DNA of 64,000 nucleotides, taken from positions 186,001 through 250,000 of the forward strand of contig NZ_QPJJ01000004.1 in assembly GCF_003337485.1 (NCBI RefSeq). The letters are read 5' to 3'. Under the pieces are notes generated by a model. It saw only the letters and a list, made by a program, of their open reading frames with translations, had not been told where the DNA came from and made no database searches. Of this stretch, positions 55,142 through 64,000 are shown piece after piece; within the stretch, counting starts at the first letter, position 1; every line of letters begins with the position of its first letter. This DNA comes from Saliterribacillus persicus. GTDB taxonomy: Bacteria; Bacillota; Bacilli; Bacillales; Amphibacillaceae. The position numbers and the translations under genes are program-made.

Positions 55142-55384
55142 CTATTTATTTTTATGCTTTGGATGCTTGTACTTCTTTTCTGATTGAGAAGTACTTTGAC
55201 TATTCTTTTTATCTTTCAAATTTTTCTCTTCTATCTTTAAATCTTCTAATGGAATATCATCGACAAGTTGTTCTTCTTTAAATTTATGAAGCTCTGTCCG
55301 GTCTTCATCAAACGTACTCTTACGTTCGTTATCAACTACTTGCTTCTTCTTTAAATCTTCGTGATTTTGATTATCTTTACTCAC
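55142..55384 (-). CDS. Small highly charged protein, 80 residues, unrecognised
   Basis: A GTG at 55384 follows AAGGTGG at about 8 nt; three upstream in-frame codons include other GTGs but overlap the ribosome site. The product is strongly hydrophilic (Lys, Glu, Asp, Gln), with a Lys/His tail (KKYKHPKHKNK). It has no membrane helix and is probably disordered or coiled coil. A plausible SigB-like promoter lies upstream, so it may be another stress peptide. No family is recognised. Confidence 0.65.
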   Translation of the reverse strand: MSKDNQNHEDLKKKQVVDNERKSTFDEDRTELHKFKEEQLVDDIPLEDLKIEEKNLKDKKNSQSTSQSEKKYKHPKHKNK

Positions 55385-55418
55385 AAGCTTCACCACCTTA
55401 AATGGATTGTGTTATCAA

Positions 55419-55444
55419 TATTCCTGTTTCGAGAAATATTAAAC
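55419..55444 (-). promoter_or_regulatory. Possible SigB-type promoter of the small charged protein gene
   Basis: On the minus strand a perfect GTTTAA (55444-55439) and GGAATA (55424-55419) are 14 nt apart. The -35 matches SigB exactly; the -10 is only fair. Confidence 0.4.
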
Positions 55445-55499
55445 ATTATCCATGAAGATGACTTTAATTAGATACTACGTTTATCGTGATATATCTGGC

Positions 55500-56837
55500 T
55501 TAAGGTAATGGACTTACATGAGTTAGTACACTAACAACCAACAAAATAACAAGGATTAAAAGAATATCCCCTTTCAAAAGATGTTGTTGCGCTTTTTGAT
55601 TTGTTTTCTTATATGCTTTTCGCATAAAATAGCCAATAAGAGCAATTATAATGAATACCACTATTTTTAATAGTAATACTTGTCCCCATAAGCTACTCCA
55701 AAGTAAGGTGATGTCTGGTAGAAAGAAAACCGTCATAACACTCCCCGAAATAGCTAATGTGATCATACTAATCAAGGCATAAGTTGAAAAGATAGGAATA
55801 AAACTTTTGATGAATACCTCATTTGATTTCCAAAATAAAAGTAGAATGACTATACCCGATATCCATATTGCTGCCGCTCCGAGATGAATAATATCTAAAG
55901 ATATATTTAAAATAACTGGTTTCATTGCATTTGCATGACCTGAAATGGCTTCTGTAAAAAGCAAAAGTACAATCCAGATGGCATCGATAAATGTTGAACG
56001 ATGCAGAATGAAAAAACTAAGAATGGATAAACCAATTAAACTCATCCACGCTCTACCTATTGTGGTTTCAACTAATAACGTGGTTATACTCGTCATATCT
56101 GTTAATAAACTATTAGACTGTAGATATCCAGAAATCACAACACTTATTAGTAGCATCACCTTTAAGTACATAGACGATTTTCTATAAACCTTTTCAGTAG
56201 ATGACTTACTAATATTCGTAAAAAATGACCAGAATACCAAGCCTGATATGGTCAGTAAACTAAAATAATAGAGCGCTCGAATCAAATAGGCAGGGACATC
56301 GATGTGATTCTCGGTGGCTTCATCTAATTCTGACTCATTATTAAGCTTCTCTTCCCTCTCTTTCTCTTTTGAGATAGCTTCATTTTTATTATCTTTATTT
56401 TCCTTTTCTGGCACACTTTCATTAACTATCTCGGATGCTTCACTATCCTCTTCTTTCAATGCTGCTTGCTCATCTACGCGTAAAGAAAAAGAATAAGTGT
56501 CCTCGATAACATGTCCATCAGCTCCTATTACTTTATAACTTAGCGAATAATCTCCGCTGTCGAGGTCGGTTAGTTCTCTGTATATGGTTTGCTGATTATC
56601 TTCAATCTTTGTAGCTTCGTCAAAAACTACTTCCTTACCTTCGTCCTGATATAGCTTTATCTCATACAAGCTTGAATCCAAGGTTCCACTAAAAGTTAGT
56701 GTAACTGTTTCTGGTGCCTTGACTAATTCACTGTTCGGCGCAGGGTTAGCTTCTAGAAGCGAGGTATGTGCAGAGACGAGCGTTGGAAAGAGGATAACTA
56801 GCATCAGGAATAAAGGAATTAATAAGTATTTTTTCAT
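55500..56837 (-). CDS. CopC-CopD copper resistance fusion protein (YcnJ-like)
   Basis: The 445-residue protein has a signal peptide ending VSA, so the mature N-terminus is His24, the copper ligand of CopC proteins (AHTSLLEANPAPNSELV). The CopC beta-sandwich spans about 24-120. A charged Lys/Glu/Asn linker of about 55 residues follows, then eight membrane helices of the CopD type (about 185-445). B. subtilis YcnJ, a copper importer/resistance protein, has the same fusion. The second half keeps helix-borne His residues (ISGHANAMKPV, LDIIHLGAAAIW). No ycnI- or ycnK-like neighbour is present. Confidence 0.9.
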   Translation of the reverse strand: MKKYLLIPLFLMLVILFPTLVSAHTSLLEANPAPNSELVKAPETVTLTFSGTLDSSLYEIKLYQDEGKEVVFDEATKIEDNQQTIYRELTDLDSGDYSLSYKVIGADGHVIEDTYSFSLRVDEQAALKEEDSEASEIVNESVPEKENKDNKNEAISKEKEREEKLNNESELDEATENHIDVPAYLIRALYYFSLLTISGLVFWSFFTNISKSSTEKVYRKSSMYLKVMLLISVVISGYLQSNSLLTDMTSITTLLVETTIGRAWMSLIGLSILSFFILHRSTFIDAIWIVLLLFTEAISGHANAMKPVILNISLDIIHLGAAAIWISGIVILLLFWKSNEVFIKSFIPIFSTYALISMITLAISGSVMTVFFLPDITLLWSSLWGQVLLLKIVVFIIIALIGYFMRKAYKKTNQKAQQHLLKGDILLILVILLVVSVLTHVSPLP

Positions 56838-56951
56838 ATGTTTTTTGTATAGACAGCAATTTGATAAATTATGCCTCTACACAGCCCCTCCTTAAATTTG
56901 TGCTTCTTTAATATAATAAACGTTAAAATCGCAGATTTGGATCACTTCAAC

Positions 56952-56990
56952 AAAAAACTGACCAAGAAAATAATCTTGATCAGTTTTTTT
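56952..56990. terminator. Terminator downstream of the sugar porter gene
   Basis: A stem AAAAACTGA.CAAGA/TCTTG.TCAGTTTTT with a short loop has T tracts on both strands. It lies 44 nt past the sugar-porter stop on the minus strand. Confidence 0.85.
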
Positions 56991-57033
56991 ATTCTTATAT
57001 CCTTTGTTATTATAAACAATTCCAAACAATAAG

Positions 57034-58437
57034 TTAAGCTAATTCTTCTTGTACTCTTTTTTCTTCGGCTTTTTGTATATCCGTTTTCCATAACTGAGAA
57101 ATTTCTTCCAATGATTTATTTTTGGTTTCTGGAACGATTGTCATAACGAAAATAAAGCAGATCACATTAATAACAGCAAACATCCAAAAAGTGAATGCAC
57201 TACCCATATTATTAATCAATACTGGTGTAAATTGACCAATTGCCCAATTCGCTCCCCATAAGAAGATCGTAGCAATTCCAACCGCTTTTGCACGAAGGTG
57301 ATTTGGGAAAATTTCTGGAATCATAATCCACGGAATTGGACCCATGGATACGCAGAAGGATGCTGTAAATCCAGCAATCATAATAATTAACAGAATACCT
57401 GCATTTGCTGGTTCGAAATAAAATACACTTCCAATTAATAGCATAAATACAGCCATTAAGCTTGAACCAATCGCCATTAATTTCTTCCGACCAAGTTTAT
57501 CTATTAATAAAATAGCAACGATCGTAAATACTACTTGTACACTACCAATAATACTTGTCGCTAAAAATTCGGTATTATTTTCAAAGCCTACACTTCTGAA
57601 GATGTCTGGACCATAATAAGTCACGGCATTCATACCAATTACTTGGTTGAATAATGCTAGGAAAACACCTACACCCATTGCCATTCTTAAACCAGGCTTT
57701 AATAGTTGTTTCACAGACGTATTTTCTTCCACTTTGATTGATGCTTTAATTTCTTTCTCTTCTTTTTTTGCAATAGCTTCTCCATTAATACGCTTTAAAA
57801 TTTGATAGGCTGCTTGATCTTGTCCTTTTTGAAATAAATATCTCGGACTTTCCGGAATGAAGAATAACAACACTAAGAAAATAATACCTGGAATCGTTCC
57901 ATAACCAAGCATCCATCTCCAACCAAATTCAAGACCCCATTCATAGGTACCGCTATTTGCGACAAAATAATTTATATAAAAGGTGGCACTAATACCTAAA
58001 ATAGTAAATAACTGATACATCGAGCCTAACCTTCCCCGAATTGCTGGAGGTGCACATTCACTAATATAGGTCACCGATAAGGCTGAAGCAAAACCAATAC
58101 CTAGTCCTCCAAGAATTCTTGCCAGTACTAGTGTTGTAACATTAATCGCAAAGGCTGATCCCAATGCAGAGATGATGAAAAACACTGCAGAAACCATTAA
58201 TAATTTTTTTCGACCAAAACGATCACTTAAAAAGCCAGAAAGAGCTACCCCTGTAACACCACCTATCATTACACAGGAGATAACCCACCCTTCCATAGCT
58301 GGACTCAAATCATAAATCTCTTGTAGGTATCCAATTGCTCCTGATATAACTGCTGTATCAAACCCATATAATAAACCTGCCATTCCTGCCGCTCCGGCAA
58401 TTAAGATAACATACCATGCTGAGTGTTTCTTTTCCAT
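57034..58437 (-). CDS. MFS sugar:H+ symporter (sugar porter family)
   Basis: The 467-residue, twelve-helix transporter has the sugar-porter signatures: GFDTAVISGAIGYL in helix 1, SDRFGRKKL after helix 2, FFIPESPRYLFQKG after helix 6, LIDKLGRKKLM after helix 8 and VPETKNKSLEEI after helix 12. It resembles XylE, AraE and CsbC of Bacillaceae; the QxxGxNxxxYY motif in helix 7 appears as NQVIGMNAVTYYGP. Likely substrates are pentoses, galactose or glucose. It is monocistronic, so no linked pathway narrows the choice. Confidence 0.92.
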   Translation of the reverse strand: MEKKHSAWYVILIAGAAGMAGLLYGFDTAVISGAIGYLQEIYDLSPAMEGWVISCVMIGGVTGVALSGFLSDRFGRKKLLMVSAVFFIISALGSAFAINVTTLVLARILGGLGIGFASALSVTYISECAPPAIRGRLGSMYQLFTILGISATFYINYFVANSGTYEWGLEFGWRWMLGYGTIPGIIFLVLLFFIPESPRYLFQKGQDQAAYQILKRINGEAIAKKEEKEIKASIKVEENTSVKQLLKPGLRMAMGVGVFLALFNQVIGMNAVTYYGPDIFRSVGFENNTEFLATSIIGSVQVVFTIVAILLIDKLGRKKLMAIGSSLMAVFMLLIGSVFYFEPANAGILLIIMIAGFTASFCVSMGPIPWIMIPEIFPNHLRAKAVGIATIFLWGANWAIGQFTPVLINNMGSAFTFWMFAVINVICFIFVMTIVPETKNKSLEEISQLWKTDIQKAEEKRVQEELA

Positions 58438-58710
58438 TATTATCCCCCATTAATTTGATTTTTTTAAGTTCCTATTCTTTATCCATCATGATGAAGTGAG
58501 AATGCTCTGTTTACACATAAACGAGTCATTATTAATTCGCTTTCATTATTGGATAAAGCGTGTTTAACCGTTCGTTCTGTCAAATTTACCATGGATATTT
58601 ACTTCTAAAATGCCAATCATCTTCACTTTTTTGTTAATAGCTAGATTTTTTTGCACAACAAACACAGTTATACAATTTCAAGGAGGGATAGTTCATAACT
58701 CTTCATCCAA
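58438..58710. other. Intergenic region upstream of the sugar porter, no gene seen
   Basis: About 270 A/T-rich bases contain the porter promoter region. No cre-like site of good quality, hairpin or ORF with a ribosome site was found. Confidence 0.4.
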
Positions 58711-59212
58711 ATGATTAATTTGGGTGGATTAATTGAATTAATGATTACAAATGTTACTGGATATGATGTCGCATTATTAAATGATAAATGTGTAGATATA
58801 CATTCACGACTCAAGCACAAAAAGCAGTACTAAGGGAGAGATTACTTGGAGGACCCAGCTAATTTGCAAACTGAAGGAAGAATATGTCTTAACAAAAGAT
58901 TTAGAAGTCAATAAGAAGAATTAGCTTCTGAAGGCTATCTAGCTACTGATGGCCAAGAGCCGCTTACGGATACCGCAAGACCTTTTTTCTCATCTTTGAT
59001 AAAGCAGTAAAAACCAACTTTTAGAAAAGAATTACTAAACTAAGTTATTGAGAGTTCCACAAGAAAAGAATTAAATGTCCATACGATAAAAACAATTGAA
59101 GAACCGAGTCAAGATATTGACAAAACGGAATGTACATCTGCTTCTATTGGTTATTTTCAAATAAATAATGGAAAATGTTTAAGTGATACAGGAGAACGAG
59201 TGGTTAATCCCC
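58711..59212 (+). pseudogene. Frameshifted remnant of an unidentified gene
   Basis: A short frame (58711-58833; YDVALLNDKCVDIHSRLKH near its end) is followed by coding-like fragments in changing frames: KLKEEYVLTKDLEVNKK, then LASEGYLATDGQEPLTDTAR, then STRKELNVHTIKTIEEPSQD and SIGYFQINNGKCLSDTGERV. Each is cut by stops or frame changes, which points to a decayed protein gene. I cannot identify the ancestral family. It lies next to other remnants beyond the LuxR gene. Confidence 0.5.
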
Positions 59213-60187
59213 TTACCACCCATTAATTAGATTAGTTAACTTACTTCTACTATTTATATTGGTTTTAAGGAAAATTGATTTCAAGTGATCTTGCACGGTA
59301 TAAGGTGAAATCGATAATTGATCTGCAATTTCATTGGTCGTATCGCCTTTAATTATGTAGCGAATAATTTCAGATTCCTTAGCTGTCCATTGATAACATT
59401 TAATTAAATAAGAAAACCAATCTCCATTTGTAATCGGACCTTTTTTTATGACTATTACCATTTCGTCTTCATGATCCGTTAATAATGCTGCCTCTAGCGC
59501 ATATAATTCTCCTTCACTATCAATCATAATTGTATTGCTATGATTCTTTCGGTTCTTAAGCACCTGGAAGAAAATAGCTCGAATCGATCGAGGTATTTGA
59601 TCTATCAATAGGTCCTCTTGTTTAGAAAGCTGATGAAGCCAACTTTTTGCTTGTTGATTTTGGTAAAGAATCGTAAAAGAACTGGACATAATTAACATGG
59701 GTTGAATTGTAAAAGGTTTGGCCTTATTCGTTACACGGAGGACATGTTTTCTAATAATACTAGCAATTTCTTTTACTTGTTTCCTAATTTTGTTCACATC
59801 ATTACTATTAAAAGCTAGATCTCTTCTATATAAACTAGCAAAACCATAACATTGTCCACCTGTTACAAATGCCATTCTCATTTCACTCTTGAAACCTGCT
59901 GGAAAGAGGATTTCTTGTAGTCTTTTGCTTTTTTCGCTATTCGTTGAATGACTTAATACCTTTATTGGAATCGATGAACTAGCTAGTTCATATTGAGAAT
60001 GAATATCCTGATCTAAATATTCATTCACGAATAATTGTGGATGTATTTTTTCAATTACTTCATCTGTTAAAGCCCCAGTGGTCAATAAATTATTAGGATC
60101 AACTGTCCGAATGCAGGAAGCATCAAAAGAACAAATAGTGTACAACTTCTGACGAATTCTTTTCCTTATTGCATTAGCCTCATTCAT
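59213..60187 (-). CDS. LuxR-type helix-turn-helix regulator
   Basis: The 324-residue regulator has a GerE/LuxR helix-turn-helix in the last 60 residues (TAKESEIIRYIIKGDTTNE, ISPYTVQDHLKSIFLKTNI). The N-terminal 250 residues look like a GAF- or PAS-type sensor (FVTGGQCYGFASLYRRD, MLIMSSSFTILYQNQQAKSW). The frame is intact behind AAGGGGGG, and the protein keeps all expected features, although genes on both sides are broken. It is divergent from a methyltransferase remnant that may have been a target. Confidence 0.82.
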   Translation of the reverse strand: MNEANAIRKRIRQKLYTICSFDASCIRTVDPNNLLTTGALTDEVIEKIHPQLFVNEYLDQDIHSQYELASSSIPIKVLSHSTNSEKSKRLQEILFPAGFKSEMRMAFVTGGQCYGFASLYRRDLAFNSNDVNKIRKQVKEIASIIRKHVLRVTNKAKPFTIQPMLIMSSSFTILYQNQQAKSWLHQLSKQEDLLIDQIPRSIRAIFFQVLKNRKNHSNTIMIDSEGELYALEAALLTDHEDEMVIVIKKGPITNGDWFSYLIKCYQWTAKESEIIRYIIKGDTTNEIADQLSISPYTVQDHLKSIFLKTNINSRSKLTNLINGW

Positions 60188-60281
60188 ATATACCCCCCTT
60201 ATCTCTGGGATAGTTTCAGTCCCTTATTACTATTATAATTGAGAATGATTATTGATTATACCATAAAATGAGTTTTTTAAA

Positions 60282-60560
60282 ATGTTTTCATTAAATGACG
60301 GATGGCAAAGCAAGAAAGTTCTCCGGTATCCAAAAACCATTCATCGTAAAGTACCTGGTTATCAAACGACGTACCAACTCACAGCAAAATTATTGAAAGG
60401 AAAATTACCCCATCATGAGCGTAACGTATTACTAATAGGAGCTGTTGGTGGAGAGGAGCTTTTAAATATATTGGCTATAATCCCCGATACCAAACTTACG
60501 GCATTAGATCCATCTGAAAAAATGTCAATTTGGGTCCAAGCATTGCATTGTTCGAGTTGA
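60282..60560 (+). pseudogene. Truncated SAM-dependent methyltransferase remnant
   Basis: The first 93 codons match the N-terminus of a class I methyltransferase: VLRYPKTIHRKVPGYQTTYQ, then motif I as LLIGAVGGEELL and an acidic strand end LTALDPSEKM. Motif I has Val where the family expects Gly, and the frame ends after a shift near 60530, far short of the usual 200 or more residues. No ribosome site is evident. The gene is probably dead. Confidence 0.65.
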
Positions 60561-60880
60561 GGCATTTCACAAAAATGGGCATGCTTCTCTCACTTTCAAA
60601 AGTGAAGAAGAAACTTCTGTAACAGCAAACATGACAACTAGTGTTGCTCTTGCCTTAGTAGATACCAAGTTCGACTAAAAAATCCAGCACATTGAAGAAG
60701 CATTTTCTATCTCACAGGATGAGAATAACGTCCATTTACAAGTCATCAAGAATTAAAAACTATGTCATAAGTACTTCAAAATTGATGGCTTTTAATCACA
60801 CCCTTCGCTCTCAAAGCTTCTTATGGAGCATACTTTTACCTTGGGAAACTTGCTTAGCTCTCTATTCTATGATTATAGAA
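60561..60880 (+). pseudogene. Further decayed coding sequence, unidentified
   Basis: Broken frames read LGPSIALFELRHF, then HASLTFKSEEETSVTANMTT and KIQHIEEAFSISQDENNVHL, with internal stops and frame changes. The composition is protein-like, but I recognise no family. It joins two better-identified remnants. Confidence 0.4.
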
Positions 60881-61460
60881 GCGGTTTGTTGGCAATCGGT
60901 ACTTTATACATTTTTGAAACTATCACTTGGGTAAAGTCTCGCAACAATTGGAGGAATTGTTCCCTGTTGCGCAAGTGGCAAAATCACAAAGCTCGCTTCC
61001 GTGACCATGTTACTTGTACAACTCATACAGACCATTCCACCAATTTCTTGGATATTACTAGAAATTCTTTGGTTTAGCAGGAATGGGGGTGCTCAAATAT
61101 CGGTTGTGTTTTTGGCTCTATTTCCAATTTTTTTAATCTTATCAAGCCATTCGTGCTGTTTTTAAAGAATTTCTTGAAGTTGCGCAAGTATTTTAACTTA
61201 ACATATTTAGAAGGCTACGACTCATATATATACCTGCAATGAAACCATACTGGATCTCTGCCATTCACATCACGATAGGAATGGGGTGGAAAGCAATCGT
61301 CATGTCGGAAGTAATTAGCAGGAAAACAGGAATAGGGGCAAAATATGAAAACAGCTAGAATTTATGTGCAAACAGATCATCTTAGTGCATGGACAATTAT
61401 TGTCACTAACTTAAGTATTTTTATGGAATTCGTAATAAAGCTTAGTATCACACCTTATGC
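60881..61460 (+). pseudogene. Frameshifted NitT/TauT-type ABC permease remnant
   Basis: In changing frames the sequence reads ATIGGIVPCCASGKITKL, LVQLIQTIPPISWILLEILW, VVFLALFPIFLI, QAIRAVFKEFLEVAQVF, LRLIYIPAMKPYWISAIHIT, GMGWKAIVMSEVISRKTGIG and HLSAWTIIVTNLSIFMEFVI. In that order these are the core and EAA loop of an SsuC/TauC/NitT permease. At least three frame changes and several in-frame stops separate them. No partner ATPase or binding-protein gene is intact nearby. Confidence 0.75.
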
Positions 61461-61475
61461 AAAGAGGAGGCCGAA

Positions 61476-62657
61476 ATGGATAAAAAAATCGTTCCCACTA
61501 ATAAAGAAAACCGGCTAATGGAACTTGATGTAATAAGAGGAATCGCCTTGTTTGGCATTTTAGTCGTTAACATAAATTACTTTTCTACCCCAGCCCTATA
61601 TGCTGATATGTTTAATATGAACGCAAAAATTAGCTTTATGGAACAGTGGATGAAATGGATGGTGATTTTCTTTTTTGAATTTAAATTTGTCAGTTTATTT
61701 TCATTATTATTTGGCATTAGTTTTGCTTTATTTTTATCTAGATTAGAAAAACGCGGCATCCGTTCGAGGACTCTATTTAAAAGAAGATTAGTCTTCTTAC
61801 TTATCATTGGATTGATTCATCTTTTTTTCTTCTGGTATGGTGACATATTGACGATATATGCATTATTAGGATTTCTATTGCTTTTGTTTGTTGAGACGAA
61901 ACCAAAAACACAACTAAAATGGATTATCTCTTTACCTATCCTGCCTATACTAATGCTTACTTCGATAATTATGTTCGGAGATAATATTTCTTCTACCTTT
62001 ACTCATCAGATGGAAAATATATACCATAATGCGATGCATTCCTACGCAGACGGAACAGCAATAGAAATATTTCAACAACGATTTGTAGATATCAAATACA
62101 TCTATCAAGGTTATATTCTTATGATCCCGGTTATATTCTCCATGTTCTTATTAGGTATGTATACATGGAAAAAAGGATACATCACACATGCAAGTAACTA
62201 TAAAGAAGAGCTTAAGAAAGTACAAAGATACAGTGCTTGGATCGGCATTCCATTTGCTTTTTTAGCAGTTTTTTCAGATACGAAAATAGAAAGTGTAGCT
62301 TCCCCATTCTATTTTATACAATATATAAGCCATGTAGGTAGCGGGCCCATTTTAGCGATATTTTATATGTCTAGTTTAATCCTTTTACTTCAAAAAGAGG
62401 AGTGGCGTAAACGGTTTTTCTTTTTACAGCCAGTTGGCCGCATGGCACTCACTAACTATGTGATGCAAACGATCATTTGTATCTTTATTTTTTATAGTTT
62501 TGGTGGAGGTCTTTTTGGTCGAATTAATGTAATTGAAGGATTTGGAATTGCGCTTTTGATATTTTTGCTGCAAATATTAGGTAGTCAGATTTGGTTAAAT
62601 CATTATGGAATGGGCCCCTTGGAAACGATTTGGAGAATGTACACGTACAAGAAATAG
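61476..62657 (+). CDS. DUF418 family membrane protein (YeiB-like)
   Basis: The 393-residue membrane protein has about nine or ten helices and opens with the family signature MELDVIRGIALFGILVVN. It carries FEFKFVSLFSLLFGISFALF and a C-terminal DUF418 region (FFLQPVGRMALTNYVMQTII, NHYGMGPLETIWRMYTY). GAGGAGG precedes the ATG. DUF418 proteins are common in Bacillus and suspected to be transporters or acyltransferase-like; function is not established. Confidence 0.9.
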   Translation: MDKKIVPTNKENRLMELDVIRGIALFGILVVNINYFSTPALYADMFNMNAKISFMEQWMKWMVIFFFEFKFVSLFSLLFGISFALFLSRLEKRGIRSRTLFKRRLVFLLIIGLIHLFFFWYGDILTIYALLGFLLLLFVETKPKTQLKWIISLPILPILMLTSIIMFGDNISSTFTHQMENIYHNAMHSYADGTAIEIFQQRFVDIKYIYQGYILMIPVIFSMFLLGMYTWKKGYITHASNYKEELKKVQRYSAWIGIPFAFLAVFSDTKIESVASPFYFIQYISHVGSGPILAIFYMSSLILLLQKEEWRKRFFFLQPVGRMALTNYVMQTIICIFIFYSFGGGLFGRINVIEGFGIALLIFLLQILGSQIWLNHYGMGPLETIWRMYTYKK

Positions 62658-62679
62658 CAGTTTATACGTTTAAGGAAAA

Positions 62680-62713
62680 CTAAAACAACGATCTGTTAAG
62701 ATCGTTGTTTTAG
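62680..62713. terminator. Bidirectional terminator overlapping the end of the last regulator gene
   Basis: A perfect 14-bp stem (CTAAAACAACGATC and complement) with a 6-base loop lies between convergent genes. The stop codon of the minus-strand regulator (62698-62696) falls in the loop, so the hairpin also encodes its last residues. Confidence 0.85.
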
Positions 62714-64000
62714 ATATCTATTTCTGTATTCACTTGGACTGCTGCCTATTTCTCTCTTAAACACTCGACTAAAGTAATTGGGATCTCTGTAGCCTATATT
62801 TAAAGCTATTTCTTTTAACGGCATATGCCCTTCTAAAAGGAGTGATTTTGCTTTCTCCATTCGAACACGCGTAAGATAGTCAATAAAAGTCTCTTGGAAA
62901 TGCTCTTTAAAAAGCTTGCTTAAATAATAGGAACTCAATCCTACCTCATCTGCGACTTCCTCCAGTGTGACAGCATCACTATAATGAATCTCTATATACT
63001 CCTTGGCATGTAAAAGCATGCCTCGCACCCCTTTAGAGCGCCATTCATCTACTTGTTTAATAATCATTACTAAATGTGATTTAGCTGCTTCTTTTATCTG
63101 TATCGATGTTTCAAAGTGATCAAAATTCATTTGAACGTCTTGGCTATATCCTAATTCTTTCATCGCTCTAGCTAATACGATAAATAGATTTTCCATTTCC
63201 TTTTTTATCACTTGCACATGATAATTCGCAGTTTTTTGAACCTCTTGAAAATAGGATTCAAATACTTGTAAGCTTGTTTGTTCCTCACCTTTTTGAATTG
63301 ATTCGAGTAATTTCTTTTCTTTCTCAAAGGCACTAAGATCATTTCTTTTGCCTTCTAATCGAGGATTATAAGACAAATAGCTTGCCCCCGGATTATGTTG
63401 AACGAATTCTAAGGCATATACTGCTTCTTCATAAGACCTTGAGAATTGATCTAAATTGGATACACCTGTACCAATTCCCACAAACACCTGACATTGATGT
63501 AGGTCTTGTTGTATCTTTTGAACAATTCTACGGGCAAAGGCATCTCTATTCTTTATATCCATACCATCAGCAGTACATGTAATAAATACAGGAACTTGAA
63601 ATGCAGTTAGCGGCCCTACAATGCTAGAATAATCCGAGCCCAGAGCCTCTAAAGCATTTTTCAATATCTTGTACCATTTACTTTTAGCTTCTCGTGTAGG
63701 GTTCGCCTCAAAAGATTTAAAGAAAAATACAGCTGCAAAACCTGTTCCTGTTTCAAGGTCTATCCAATTCTTCCATTCATCTGTACTAAATTCATGAACA
63801 TGGTCCATCAGTAGCGAAACAATGAACTCCTTTTCCACTAATGAACTCGCTCTTTCTAATCGATGCACTCTTTCTCGTGTTTCTTGCACTTTTAATTTTT
63901 CAGACTCCACCTCATTGGCCATTCGATCATATGCTTCTAATATTTCAGATACTTTACTGGGCTTTAGCAAGTATTCCTTTACACCAAAACGCATCGCTTT
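62696..64000 (-). CDS. YesN-type response regulator with AraC domain, N-terminus beyond window
   Basis: At least 434 residues are visible. The first visible residues (KAMRFGVKEYLLKPSK) are the end of a receiver domain with its conserved Lys-Pro, so the true start and phospho-acceptor Asp lie past the window edge; the ATG at 63994 is internal. A central coiled-coil/GGDEF-like region follows (FVGIGTGVSNLDQFSRSYEE), then the AraC double helix-turn-helix (about the last 100 residues; IGYRDPNYFSRVFKREIGSS). A YesM-type kinase and a sugar transporter probably lie outside. Confidence 0.9.
   Translation of the reverse strand, partial: KAMRFGVKEYLLKPSKVSEILEAYDRMANEVESEKLKVQETRERVHRLERASSLVEKEFIVSLLMDHVHEFSTDEWKNWIDLETGTGFAAVFFFKSFEANPTREAKSKWYKILKNALEALGSDYSSIVGPLTAFQVPVFITCTADGMDIKNRDAFARRIVQKIQQDLHQCQVFVGIGTGVSNLDQFSRSYEEAVYALEFVQHNPGASYLSYNPRLEGKRNDLSAFEKEKKLLESIQKGEEQTSLQVFESYFQEVQKTANYHVQVIKKEMENLFIVLARAMKELGYSQDVQMNFDHFETSIQIKEAAKSHLVMIIKQVDEWRSKGVRGMLLHAKEYIEIHYSDAVTLEEVADEVGLSSYYLSKLFKEHFQETFIDYLTRVRMEKAKSLLLEGHMPLKEIALNIGYRDPNYFSRVFKREIGSSPSEYRNRYLKQRS

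Noticed and set aside
58501-58600. LacI-like site near GATAAAGCGTGTTTAACCG
   Set aside because: Symmetry is poor and the cre pattern is not met; too weak to list.
60692-61077. Plus-strand frames of 80 and 84 codons
   Set aside because: They are pieces of decayed genes in shifted frames; the recognisable NitT-type permease segments lie in other frames.

Overview
The window looks like chromosome of a low-GC, Gram-positive endospore-former-type bacterium of the Bacillaceae. The protein set is Bacillus-like (YdaT, YuaF/FloT, PncA of 183 residues, YesM/YesN-type two-component pairs, lipoproteins with LAAC/TAC lipoboxes). GTG and TTG starts behind strong Shine-Dalgarno sites are common, and cre, SigB-like and SigW-like sites are visible. 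A moderately halophilic genus such as Gracilibacillus or a relative is my inference, not something the sequence proves. I saw no tRNA, rRNA, IS element, prophage or CRISPR array.

Layout. 1-168: C-terminus of an unidentified gene. 212-8584 (minus): a sugar-responsive XylFII/LytS/YesN-like sensor triad followed by a CUT2 monosaccharide ABC importer. 8921-10008 (plus): small stress genes, two behind near-perfect SigB promoters. 10027-14591 (minus): rRNA methyltransferase and a phosphonate importer (phnD-phnC-phnE-phnE). 14981-15500: a 26-copy, 20-bp tandem repeat array. 15541-18674 (minus): DUF1206 membrane protein and a secreted DUF4350-like protein with duplicated C-terminal domains. 19894-26623 (minus): IclR regulator, DeLey-Doudoroff galactonate pathway (dgoD, KDGal kinase, KDPGal aldolase) and GH2 beta-galactosidase. 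26927-29177 (plus): DMT transporter and a cluster of small membrane proteins with two paralogues. 29315-38293: GH42 beta-galactosidase divergent from a two-component system and a GanSPQ-like CUT1 importer. 38415-43344 (minus): ring-cleaving dioxygenase and an NAD salvage operon with a Nudix/wHTH regulator. 43526-46606: epimerase, a probable type I toxin-antitoxin locus, TraB protein, and a structured ncRNA of about 400 nt. 46606-51347 (minus): SRPBCC protein, small membrane proteins, YuaF-FloT with a SigW-type promoter, YqcI. 51550-54643 (minus): a second CUT1 sugar importer under LacI-type operators. 55142-58437 (minus): small charged protein, CopC-CopD protein, sugar porter. 58711-61460: gene remnants around an intact LuxR regulator. 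61476-end: DUF418 protein and a truncated AraC-type response regulator.

The dominant theme is carbohydrate scavenging, especially beta-galactosides and galactose-derived acids. There are three sugar ABC importers, two beta-galactosidases of unrelated families, a complete galactonate-to-triose branch, and three YesN-type response regulators. All four ABC importers have an RNA hairpin just after the binding-protein gene, which would let the binding protein be made in excess of the membrane parts. The most novel items are the toxin-antitoxin candidate at 44435-44716, the ncRNA at 46205-46606 and the tandem array at 14981-15500.
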